Assembly (NCBI GenBank): GCA_014379275.1
Contig: JACMMA010000567.1
Location: 1-5,216, forward strand
Direction of reading: 5' to 3'
Origin: Armatimonadota bacterium
Lineage (GTDB): Bacteria; Armatimonadota; Armatimonadia; Armatimonadales; Armatimonadaceae
Length of the DNA stretch: 5,216 nucleotides
Position numbers and translations under genes: made by a program. Every line of letters starts with the position of its first letter. Within the stretch, counting starts at the first letter, position 1. Below are positions 1 to 5,095 of the stretch, in pieces. The notes beneath the pieces are model-generated. The model saw only the letters and a list, made by a program, of their open reading frames with translations. It was not told the origin of the DNA and ran no database searches.

Positions 1-54
1 CTCGCCGGGAATGCTGGCTGGACCCGCGATTAGGTTTGTTTTCTGTGAATTACT

Positions 55-91
55 GTGCCAAGGGGGAGCGGACTCCCACTCCCCCTGGCAC
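55..91. repeat. GC-rich hairpin upstream of the pilin promoter
   Basis: The arm GTGCCA-A-GGGGGAG (55-68) pairs with CTCCCCCTGGCAC (79-91). This gives 13 base pairs with one bulged A at 61 and a 10-nt loop. The next T-rich stretch starts only about 15 nt later (roughly 106-120), so this is not a canonical intrinsic terminator, although it could still end a gene entering from the left. Frame 1 is open from the window edge to a TAG at 31-33, but it is too short to call. The GGGGGAGCG core also occurs in the palindrome at 2698-2752, so this could be a degenerate member of the same repeat family. Both roles are inference. Confidence 0.4.
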
Positions 92-131
92 GTTTACCGT
101 AGATTGGTTTCTTTTATTTTTCACCGCATTG

Positions 132-160
132 TTGACGGCTCGCCTCCTGAATGTTAAGAT
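132..160 (+). promoter_or_regulatory. Predicted sigma70-type promoter of the pilin gene
   Basis: The -35 element is TTGACG (132-137, five of six consensus bases). A 17-nt spacer follows, then the -10 element TAAGAT (155-160, four of six). The stretch just upstream (about 104-122) is strongly T-rich, as in an UP element. Transcription would start near 167, leaving a leader of about 124 nt before the TTG start at 291. Spacing and hexamers are seen directly; promoter activity is inferred. Confidence 0.5.
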
Positions 161-166
161 GGTCTC

Positions 167-178
167 AACAACGTTGTT
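167..178. promoter_or_regulatory. 12-bp perfect palindrome at the predicted transcription start, possible operator
   Basis: AACAACGTTGTT is a perfect dyad centred between 172 and 173. It lies immediately downstream of the predicted -10 element, where a bound dimeric repressor would block initiation. The central CG resembles many LacI-family operators, but no regulator is encoded in the window. A single 12-bp palindrome can occur by chance. Confidence 0.25.
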
Positions 179-276
179 TACCTCGCTTGCTTTGTTTCGT
201 AGTCGCCACGGATGGTGTCTGCCCCGACTGTTTCACCGTTCCCATCACATGGAGCAAATCGCGCTCCGCTTGTAGT

Positions 277-282
277 GAGGAG
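277..282 (+). promoter_or_regulatory. Shine-Dalgarno sequence that fixes the TTG start of the pilin
   Basis: GAGGAG lies 8 nt before the TTG at 291. It decides in favour of this non-ATG start. The encoded protein then has the short basic leader expected just before the prepilin cleavage site. Confidence 0.75.
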
Positions 283-290
283 TATCTGCC

Positions 291-1295
291 TTGAAAAACC
301 CCGATCTATTTCGTCTCCGTCGTTCCGCGTTTACCTTGATCGAGCTGCTCGTCGTTATCGCGATAATAGCGATCCTCGCCGCGATTTTATTTCCCGTGTT
401 CGCTCAGGCGCGGGATAAAGCGCGGCAAACTTCCTGCCTGTCCAACCAGAAACAGATGCTCCTCGCCCTGATGCAATACAATCAGGACTATGACGGACAG
501 TTCATCGTTGCCACCCGGACTAAAGCCCCCGCCGACAACCCGAACCGCCCCGGCGTAGCGCAGAATACGTATGAAGCAAGCTGGATATATTGGATTCAGC
601 CGTATGTCAAAAGCACGGCGGTGTTCGTCTGCCAGAGCGCACCGTACGATAGCAGTGACGGCACCCCCTCCGAGAATCCTCTGGAATCGGGTGAGTTTCT
701 CAGCGGCGGATTGAAGAACACGCGAAACAATCGAGTGCGTTTCCTCGGGGGACCGGTAGTCAGTTATGGATTGACTACCATGAAAGAGATCGTCGACGAC
801 ATCGATTCGGCGACGCTGAAGTCCGGCGGTTCCGCGTGTGGCGGTTGCGATCCCGGTTTCGCCGTGAGCAATTCCAAGGGGTATGGCGTGCCCCCGGTTG
901 ACGGCGTGCCGTCCAAAACCGCGTTATATGAAGGGGTAGCCGGTGCCGACATCCGCGAAAACAATCCGACTACGCAGAGCGGTTTCAGCACCTTACAGGA
1001 TTCCTTGACCGACGACGAGATCAAGCGGCCCGCCGAATATATTATCGTCTATGAGTGCCCGATATGGGACGGCGGCGGCACCGGAGGTTACGTGGCACAG
1101 GTGCGTGGTCGCCACGCCCGGCAGAACCGGAACGCCCTCACCCCGCTGTCACAGTTCACACTCGGCATCGCGAACGTCGGCTTTGCGGACGGCCACGTCA
1201 AAGGAATGCGGAGCGACATCGCCTATACTACCATCGAGGATCCCACGGCTGTGCCATCCGGTCGCTATTACAAATATCTTTACCCGTACAAATAA
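291..1295 (+). CDS. Type IV pilin-like / pseudopilin protein, DUF1559 (H-X9-DG) family
   Basis: This is a 334-residue secreted or surface protein with a class III (prepilin peptidase) signal. A basic leader (residues 1-13, ending RRSA) precedes F14-T-L-I-E18. Cleavage is expected between A13 and F14, with the conserved Glu at +5, followed by a hydrophobic helix to about residue 39. Next comes the FPVFAQARDKARQTSCLSNQK segment typical of Armatimonadota pseudopilins. Near the C-terminus, RGRHARQ (272-278) and FADGHVK (298-304) match the terminal H-X9-DG region of the family, here with a longer gap between the His and the DG. The -1 residue is Ala rather than the classical Gly. There are five cysteines (49, 114, 183, 186, 256), including a C-G-G-C pair. 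Translation starts at TTG with a good Shine-Dalgarno sequence. It is followed 10 nt later by a small putative lipoprotein gene, probably co-transcribed. Such genes usually occur in many copies per genome; the individual role (pilus, secretion pseudopilus or surface protein) is unknown. Confidence 0.92.
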   Translation: MKNPDLFRLRRSAFTLIELLVVIAIIAILAAILFPVFAQARDKARQTSCLSNQKQMLLALMQYNQDYDGQFIVATRTKAPADNPNRPGVAQNTYEASWIYWIQPYVKSTAVFVCQSAPYDSSDGTPSENPLESGEFLSGGLKNTRNNRVRFLGGPVVSYGLTTMKEIVDDIDSATLKSGGSACGGCDPGFAVSNSKGYGVPPVDGVPSKTALYEGVAGADIRENNPTTQSGFSTLQDSLTDDEIKRPAEYIIVYECPIWDGGGTGGYVAQVRGRHARQNRNALTPLSQFTLGIANVGFADGHVKGMRSDIAYTTIEDPTAVPSGRYYKYLYPYK

Positions 1296-1299
1296 GGAG
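1294..1299 (+). promoter_or_regulatory. Shine-Dalgarno sequence overlapping the pilin stop codon
   Basis: AAGGAG shares its first two bases with the TAA stop of the pilin gene (1293-1295) and lies 6 nt before TTG at 1306. The arrangement supports translational coupling of the downstream small gene and fixes its start. Confidence 0.65.
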
Positions 1300-1305
1300 C
1301 AGATT

Positions 1306-1497
1306 TTGAAGCGATCACACAGAACAAGGTACGTAAGCGTCGCCGCCGCCATACTGGCGGCGGCTACCTCCAGCTGTACCCCGGCCAAGAAGACGGAAAC
1401 ATTTCCCGCAGACAGCCCGTTAAAACCGGTGGATGCAAGTAAGCAGGGAGAATTCGTTCCGCCGGGGCAGGAAGGTCCCGAAAAGCGCGGCAAGTGA
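1306..1497 (+). CDS. Small putative lipoprotein (63 aa) downstream of the pilin
   Basis: The start is TTG at 1306, chosen for the AAGGAG 6 nt upstream. The open frame continues further upstream, but that part overlaps the pilin gene and looks non-coding. The protein begins MKRSHRTRY, has an Ala-rich hydrophobic stretch (residues 10-21) and then TSSC with Cys24. This gives a signal peptide II-like layout, although Thr at -3 is a weak lipobox residue. The remaining 39 residues are polar and Pro/Lys/Gly-rich, ending in EFVPPGQEGPEKRGK, with no recognisable domain. The likely fate is a lipid-anchored envelope peptide made together with the pilin. A non-lipidated secreted peptide is the alternative. 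The Ala-rich part is encoded by a GCC/GGC run that forms a 9-bp hairpin (1342-1364), probably a by-product of codon use. Confidence 0.65.
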   Translation: MKRSHRTRYVSVAAAILAAATSSCTPAKKTETFPADSPLKPVDASKQGEFVPPGQEGPEKRGK

Positions 1498-1529
1498 CAG
1501 GCAATAGACGGGCTTTTCGGTCGTCCTCT

Positions 1530-3206
1530 TTATCGGAACTTCATGCACCGGTAAACGTACCACGACTTGATCGGTCCTTTGAAGCCGGGGCGCGCTACGT
1601 GCACGATGATCGGCTCCGACACGGACGCGAACCGGGTGCGCAGATACGCTTCCTCGTCGGGTTTCTCCCGCTCCATCGCCACCACCGCGTTCTGCCCGGT
1701 GAGTTTACTTTCGCTCGTCCACAGGTTGTATTGATCCCGGCGCGTGTCCGGTATCTGAATCTTCTCCACGAACGGTTGCCCCGGCAGGTAGAACGATAGT
1801 ATCGAGCAGACGCGGTAGCCGGTGCCCGCGACAAGCACCGGCGTGTCGCCCGATTCGGCTTTCAAGACCGCCCGCTCGCGTTCCACGGCGGCGGCGATGG
1901 TTTCCCACCCGTACTGCTCGTTGACCTTCTCCCAGGTGCCGTTGGCGACGAACGGTCCGAACGGACCGATCACCAGCGCGTTCGGGAAGAATAGCACTAT
2001 CGTCAGCAGGGCGGAGACGGCGATGGCGACTATTCTCGGAATCCGTAGCCCCCCCGCCCCCAATCCTGGGGGAGCCGGAGGGGGAAAGCCGGGGGAGGTA
2101 CGTTCATCAGTCGAGCGTAACGATTCCGACTCCTCCCCTCCGTCTCCCCCAGGATTGGGGGCGGGGGGGCTACGGACTGCGGAACGTTCCCCGAACCACA
2201 AAGCTGCCACTGCCAGTAGCCCGGTCAGGTGCGCGGCGACGCTCCAGTTGATTTCCACCTTGGAACGGAGCGAAATAAGGGTACACACTGCCAGAATCGG
2301 CACCGTGAATGCGATTATGAACGCATTACGCGGGTCGGACGGGCGGCGCAGGACGTGATACAGGGCGATCAACTCCGCGATCAGCAGGAACGGCCCGACG
2401 ACAAGTCCCTGCCCGCCCCAGAACTCGCCGAGCCAACGCCCCGGCGCGGCGTCTGTGCTACGGTTCCCGCGGTTCAGTGTGTGCGTCCAGTTCAGGTTAT
2501 CGTTCTGCGCGTTCCAGATAAAAACCGGCGCAAGACATAGCACGGCGAGCACAAACGCCAGGTATGGGTGCGGCGACGCCAGATGTTTGCGATATGCGGG
2601 GACGAGTGCCAGTAGCAACAACACCCCCGGCGCGAAAAAGATCATCGTCGGTTTCGTGATCGTCCCCAGTCCGACGCACAACCCGGTCACATACCACCAG
2701 TGCGCTCCCCCCCTGGGGTGCTCAGAGGGTGCCCCGGGGGGGGAGCGCACTGCCCGCGTCACCGCGTACAAACCGGCGGACCAGAAGAAGATTTGCGGGA
2801 GGTCGTAAGTAGCAAGCACGGAGCCGATGGCGAGTAGCGGGGCGATGGAGGCAAGCGCGACCGTCCAGAAGCCGACTCGCGGGCCGAACCAGCGGCACGC
2901 GGTAGCGTACATCAGGGCGTTGGCACCGACACTCATCAAGATAGGGACGAAACGGACGCCGAGCGGGGTGTCGCCGAGGAGTGTCGTCCCGGCGCGGATC
3001 GTCAACGCCATCCCCGGTCCGGCGTCGTAGTAACATAGCGCGAGACGACGGCTCCACTGCCAGTAATAGGCTTCGTCCCACGCCATCCCGAAACGAACGG
3101 CGGTCACCAATCGGATGACGAGTAGCGCGAAGAGCAGAACAAACGCCGCACGGTGGTAAGATCGTGCGGCGTTTGTTTCGGTAGATTTGGTTGGTTCGTC
3201 GGTCAC
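1530..3206 (-). CDS. GT39 / ArnT-like polytopic membrane glycosyltransferase
   Basis: This 558-residue integral membrane protein belongs to the PMT_2 / GT-C superfamily, which moves a sugar from a polyprenyl-phosphate donor to a lipid or protein acceptor on the outer face of the cytoplasmic membrane. Visible hallmarks are the first helix (about 20-37), the catalytic-type acidic pair D44-E45 in MAWDEAYYWQW, and YYDAGP (59-64), equivalent to the usual YYDHPP. A second acidic motif, ATYDLP (D135), and TKP (184-186) follow. About eleven membrane helices are predicted to residue 413, then a soluble C-terminal domain with a FYLPGQP motif (472-478). The start is GTG at 3206, overlapping the upstream stop by 4 nt (GTGA). 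No clear Shine-Dalgarno is visible, which suggests translation by coupling. Two GC-rich palindromic segments are read through in frame (residues about 152-170 and 344-389), both in loops between helices, and a third hairpin covers codons 10-23. The sugar and acceptor cannot be deduced. Confidence 0.88.
   Translation of the reverse strand: MTDEPTKSTETNAARSYHRAAFVLLFALLVIRLVTAVRFGMAWDEAYYWQWSRRLALCYYDAGPGMALTIRAGTTLLGDTPLGVRFVPILMSVGANALMYATACRWFGPRVGFWTVALASIAPLLAIGSVLATYDLPQIFFWSAGLYAVTRAVRSPPGAPSEHPRGGAHWWYVTGLCVGLGTITKPTMIFFAPGVLLLLALVPAYRKHLASPHPYLAFVLAVLCLAPVFIWNAQNDNLNWTHTLNRGNRSTDAAPGRWLGEFWGGQGLVVGPFLLIAELIALYHVLRRPSDPRNAFIIAFTVPILAVCTLISLRSKVEINWSVAAHLTGLLAVAALWFGERSAVRSPPAPNPGGDGGEESESLRSTDERTSPGFPPPAPPGLGAGGLRIPRIVAIAVSALLTIVLFFPNALVIGPFGPFVANGTWEKVNEQYGWETIAAAVERERAVLKAESGDTPVLVAGTGYRVCSILSFYLPGQPFVEKIQIPDTRRDQYNLWTSESKLTGQNAVVAMEREKPDEEAYLRTRFASVSEPIIVHVARPGFKGPIKSWYVYRCMKFR
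2042..2176. repeat. 135-bp palindromic element with 33-bp perfect inverted repeats, inserted in frame in the GT39 gene
   Basis: Bases 2042-2074 are exactly complementary to 2144-2176, and both arms read as TCCGTAG-C7-G-C5-AATCCT-G5-AG. After one mismatch (2075/2143) pairing continues over eight more pairs plus a G-T wobble, giving about 42 bp around a loop of roughly 49 nt. The length is exactly 45 codons. In the host gene it encodes a Pro/Gly/Ser-rich, low-complexity segment that starts AVRSPPAPNPGG and ends PPGLGAGGLR, placed between two predicted membrane helices. Four of the six frames through the element are free of stops; the TAG in each arm closes one frame per strand. No transposase is present. 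The composition and symmetry are unlike the surrounding coding DNA, so an inserted non-autonomous repeat is likely, but copies elsewhere in the genome cannot be seen from here. Confidence 0.8.
2698..2752. repeat. 55-bp GC-rich palindrome, second in-frame element in the GT39 gene
   Basis: The arm CAGTGCGCT-C7 (2698-2713) pairs perfectly over 16 bp with 2737-2752. After a T-G wobble, GGGG (2715-2718) pairs with CCCC (2732-2735). The palindrome covers residues 152-170, reading AVRSPPGAPSEHPRGGAHW, in a loop before the next membrane helix. It opens with the same AVRSPP and in the same codon phase as the 135-bp element. It looks like a short or partly deleted relative, or a second family using the same kind of target. 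Confidence 0.7.
3138..3177. repeat. 15-bp perfect hairpin in the first codons of the GT39 gene
   Basis: AACAAACGCCGCACG (3138-3152) is exactly complementary to 3163-3177, with a 10-nt loop. It lies 29 nt inside the gene, over codons 10-23, ahead of the first membrane helix. It is not C/G-run rich and shares no obvious sequence with the two palindromes further into the gene. No T-run follows on either strand, so it is not a standard terminator. In the mRNA it could modulate translation or transcript stability at the gene junction. Confidence 0.65.
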
Positions 3207-3958
3207 TGGATCGCGAAAAGCGCGTCGGCAAGTCCGGTGTTCACCGTCAGGTTTTCCACCGCTTGCGCCGCCCCGAGTTTGCCTTGGGGATTGTAAATCT
3301 CGATGCGGTGGGGCACGAAAATACCGGGGCGCACTTCTTTCACGTCTTTATACCGCAGTTCCATCGTCAATTCATTGTCACCGTTCCACGACTGACGCCG
3401 CTCGATAAGGTGTGTCTTCGGGTTCACCCAGAGTAATTCGAACGACTTGTTGTTCGAGCGGCGTTGCGTCAGGCGGATCACCTGGATGTTTTTCTCCGTG
3501 CGCACGAAATGCGGCTCATAGTCGAGTATCAGGTAATCGGGCGCGTAAATGCCGAACTGCAGTAAGCCTTGCTTTTGTCCCGGCTGCCCCGCCACCGAGG
3601 AAGTTTCGGTTTTCAGCGGTATCTTGTAAAAGCGCGTATCGCCGTTGAAGATGATCAGTAGTGTCGCGCCGAGTGCTTTCGTTTCCATGCGCGTCTGGTT
3701 CGGGTACCGGTACGCCACATTCATCCGCTTGAAGTAATACGTCCGCTTGAAGTCGGAGCCGCACTTTTCCAGCTCGCGCCAGTCCGTTTCCGTAACACGT
3801 AGCGTCGCGGACATATCCTTAATTTTTTCCGTGACAAGTTTCTTTGTCACGGTGTCCAGCTTCGGCGTCTCCTCCGCGCGGACGGGTGTCGTTACGAAAG
3901 GCATGCCCCACAGCATTCCTATCGCAAGCGCGGCGGCAAGTATCGTTTGTTGTTTCAT
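3203..3958 (-). CDS. Exported LolA-fold-like protein (outer-membrane lipoprotein-sorting-like family)
   Basis: The protein has 251 residues and a classical signal peptide: MKQQ, a hydrophobic core (about 6-20), and cleavage likely after V-R-A28. The mature part has the alternating strand-rich pattern of the LolA/LolB/RseB-like fold: an N-terminal helix with TLRVTET (52-58), RTYYFKRMNVAYRYP (72-86), a LIIFNGDTRFYKIP strand pair (101-114), the diagnostic LLWVNPKTHLIERRQSW segment (175-191), and a C-terminal repeat ending in GIFVPHRIEIYNPQG (212-226). The family binds lipids or lipoproteins in the periplasm, but this subgroup is poorly characterised and true LolA activity should not be assumed. 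There is a single Cys (66) in the mature part. The ATG at 3958 lies 19 nt after the upstream stop codon, with only a weak GATGAG-type ribosome site. Its stop overlaps the GTG start of the membrane glycosyltransferase, so the two products are probably made in linked amounts. Confidence 0.75.
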   Translation of the reverse strand: MKQQTILAAALAIGMLWGMPFVTTPVRAEETPKLDTVTKKLVTEKIKDMSATLRVTETDWRELEKCGSDFKRTYYFKRMNVAYRYPNQTRMETKALGATLLIIFNGDTRFYKIPLKTETSSVAGQPGQKQGLLQFGIYAPDYLILDYEPHFVRTEKNIQVIRLTQRRSNNKSFELLWVNPKTHLIERRQSWNGDNELTMELRYKDVKEVRPGIFVPHRIEIYNPQGKLGAAQAVENLTVNTGLADALFAIQ

Positions 3959-3976
3959 GGCATTGATCTCATCGAA

Positions 3977-4363
3977 CTACCCCTTTTTCGTCGCGGGCGG
4001 TTTTGGTGCCGGTTTTTTCGCGGCAACAGGTTTCGTCGCTTTTTTCGCGACTGTTTTAGCCTTGGGTTTCGGCGTTACTTTCGCCTTCGGCGTTGCGACA
4101 GGGGTTGGCTTGACGTTCAGACCCGCCTCGGCGTTTGCTTTCTCCGGGGTGTATCCGGCGAAGGACAATGCATGGTTCTTGTACCACAGACCGGCGGCGT
4201 TACGCTTTCCGCCCCCGCCCGGATTCACGTGGCAATATAGACACGGCTTCTTTTCTTTTTGCGAAAAAGCCGGGAACGCCTGCGCGGCTTTCCCCGCGAA
4301 AAGTACCGTCAATGCGGTCAGTGTCAGGGCATAAATAAGAGTGGTATTTGTTAGTGTTCGCAT
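3977..4363 (-). CDS. Exported CXXCH (putative mono-heme c-type) protein with Lys/Ala/Pro-rich tail
   Basis: The protein has 128 residues. A signal peptide (1-29) ends AAQA, followed by FPAFSQKEKKPCLYCHVNPG. C41-L-Y-C44-H45 is a standard covalent heme c attachment motif. It is followed by a Gly-rich GGGGKRNAAGLWYKNH segment (49-64). The mature chain has no Met, so the usual His/Met ligation is impossible; His64 is the only other His and could be the distal ligand, unless the iron is five-coordinate. Residues 85-127 contain no acidic residue and consist almost only of Lys, Ala, Pro, Thr and Val, like histone H1-type or TonB-type linkers. This could span or bind the cell wall, or bind polyanions. 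A TAGGA ribosome site lies 9 nt before the ATG, inside the end of the upstream gene. Heme attachment is inferred from the motif only; a metal-binding CXXCH is the alternative. I do not recognise a named family. Confidence 0.8.
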   Translation of the reverse strand: MRTLTNTTLIYALTLTALTVLFAGKAAQAFPAFSQKEKKPCLYCHVNPGGGGKRNAAGLWYKNHALSFAGYTPEKANAEAGLNVKPTPVATPKAKVTPKPKAKTVAKKATKPVAAKKPAPKPPATKKG

Positions 4364-4366
4364 AAG

Positions 4367-5059
4367 TTACAGTCCTAGAACGGTGGTGGTTCCCGTTGCC
4401 GTGACGGTTTTTCGGAGGATGTCTTGTTGAAGTTTCGCGAGGTCAGCCGGCATATCTATGTCGTACCACGGCGGCAAAAGTGCGGAACGAATGCCCGCCG
4501 ACCCGGCGCGTTGCCGCGAAACCGTTAACACATCGTTGCTACTCCAGGGAATGTCCTGGAATAATTCCGGCACGAAACGGTTCATTCCGACGAGATAATA
4601 GCCGCCGTCATCCGCCGGTCCCCACACGACGTCGGTGTCCGGCGACGCCAGGCGCGAGAACGCTTCCACGATAAACGCGAGGGGCAGGTGCGGCGTATCG
4701 CTCCCGATAGCGCAAACGGATCGGGTGCCGGGAACGGCGAATTGTGCGGCGAAAAGCCGGGTCAGCCGTTGCCCTAGATCGCCGTCCCCCTGCGGCACGA
4801 TGGGAAATGACAGCGCCGACACGGGAAGATCCTCAGGGTCGCCGTCCAGCGCAAGGACGACGCGGGCGGGCATGAGCGGATGCGTGAGGAGGGCGCAGGT
4901 ATCCCGCAGAAACGCCGTCGCCAGATCCAGAACTCGGGGCTCCCCGAAGTCGTCCGAGGCGAGACGCGTTTTGACCCGACCAGCGACCGGCGCTTTGGCA
5001 ACGAGCACCAGCGTGCGCCCGTCGTTTCTACGTATTTGTGCTTTGCCGGTGGACCGCAT
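4367..5059 (-). CDS. DUF2064 / TIGR04282-type glycosyltransferase (nucleotidyltransferase-like fold)
   Basis: The protein has 230 residues, and the full motif set of this GT-A-like family is visible: AKAPVAGRVKTRL (21-33, nucleotide-binding loop), QGDGDLGQRL (90-99), IGSDTPHL (118-125, metal-binding Asp region), GPADDGGYYLVG (147-158), W172-S-S, and LPPWYDIDMPADL (195-207). No signal peptide or membrane helix is visible, so the protein is cytoplasmic. Proteins of this family resemble cofactor guanylyltransferases (MobA) and family 2 glycosyltransferases and often sit beside sugar-transferase or radical SAM genes; substrates are mostly unknown. It is the first complete gene of the minus-strand run. 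The ATG at 5059 has no clear Shine-Dalgarno sequence. The next gene starts 3 nt after the stop, so co-transcription is very likely. The last dozen residues (Thr/Val-rich) extend beyond the final conserved motif. Confidence 0.88.
   Translation of the reverse strand: MRSTGKAQIRRNDGRTLVLVAKAPVAGRVKTRLASDDFGEPRVLDLATAFLRDTCALLTHPLMPARVVLALDGDPEDLPVSALSFPIVPQGDGDLGQRLTRLFAAQFAVPGTRSVCAIGSDTPHLPLAFIVEAFSRLASPDTDVVWGPADDGGYYLVGMNRFVPELFQDIPWSSNDVLTVSRQRAGSAGIRSALLPPWYDIDMPADLAKLQQDILRKTVTATGTTTVLGL
4373..4377 (-). promoter_or_regulatory. Shine-Dalgarno sequence of the CXXCH protein gene
   Basis: On the minus strand this reads TAGGA, 9 nt before the ATG at 4363. It lies within the last codons of the upstream glycosyltransferase, as expected for tightly packed operon genes. 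Confidence 0.5.
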
Positions 5060-5078
5060 ACTATGCGGTTAGACAGTG

Positions 5079-5084
5079 TTTATA
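5079..5084 (-). promoter_or_regulatory. Possible -10 element (TATAAA) just before the DUF2064 gene
   Basis: The minus strand reads TATAAA about 20 nt before the ATG at 5059. No convincing -35 hexamer is found at 16-19 nt upstream. If used, transcription would start near 5072 with a leader of only about 12 nt, which would fit the missing Shine-Dalgarno sequence. Weak evidence: a single hexamer. Confidence 0.2.
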
Positions 5085-5095
5085 CCGGGGTAGTT

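Noticed and set aside
36..275. 79-codon plus-strand open frame ahead of the pilin gene
   Set aside because: It covers the hairpin, the promoter-like hexamers and the palindrome. It has no good ribosome site, and its composition looks random.
1342..1364. 9-bp perfect GCC/GGC hairpin in the small lipoprotein gene
   Set aside because: It encodes the Ala-rich hydrophobic part of the signal peptide, so runs of GCC and GCG codons explain it.
1507..1529. Possible bidirectional terminator between the convergent genes
   Set aside because: The only stem is 4-5 bp (GACG with CGTC) followed by a mixed CTCTTTA, too weak to call.
1822..2358. 178-codon plus-strand open frame containing SPPAPNPGG-like and PPGLGAGGL-like peptides
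   Set aside because: It is a shadow of the GT39 gene. The peptide similarity arises because the palindromic DNA reads alike on both strands.
2722..3231. 169-codon minus-strand open frame, Arg-rich
   Set aside because: It is an out-of-frame reading of the GT39 gene, whose own frame has clear family motifs across the same stretch.
3983..4109. CRISPR-like or tandem repeat in the Lys/Ala/Pro tail region
   Set aside because: The repetition is codon-level low complexity without fixed repeat length or spacers. No CRISPR array is seen in the window.
3747..4334. 195-codon plus-strand open frame rich in Phe, Ala and Gly, resembling a membrane protein
   Set aside because: It is antisense to the start of the LolA-like gene and the CXXCH gene. 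The Phe/Ala/Gly richness is the complement of the Lys/Ala/Pro codons of the tail.
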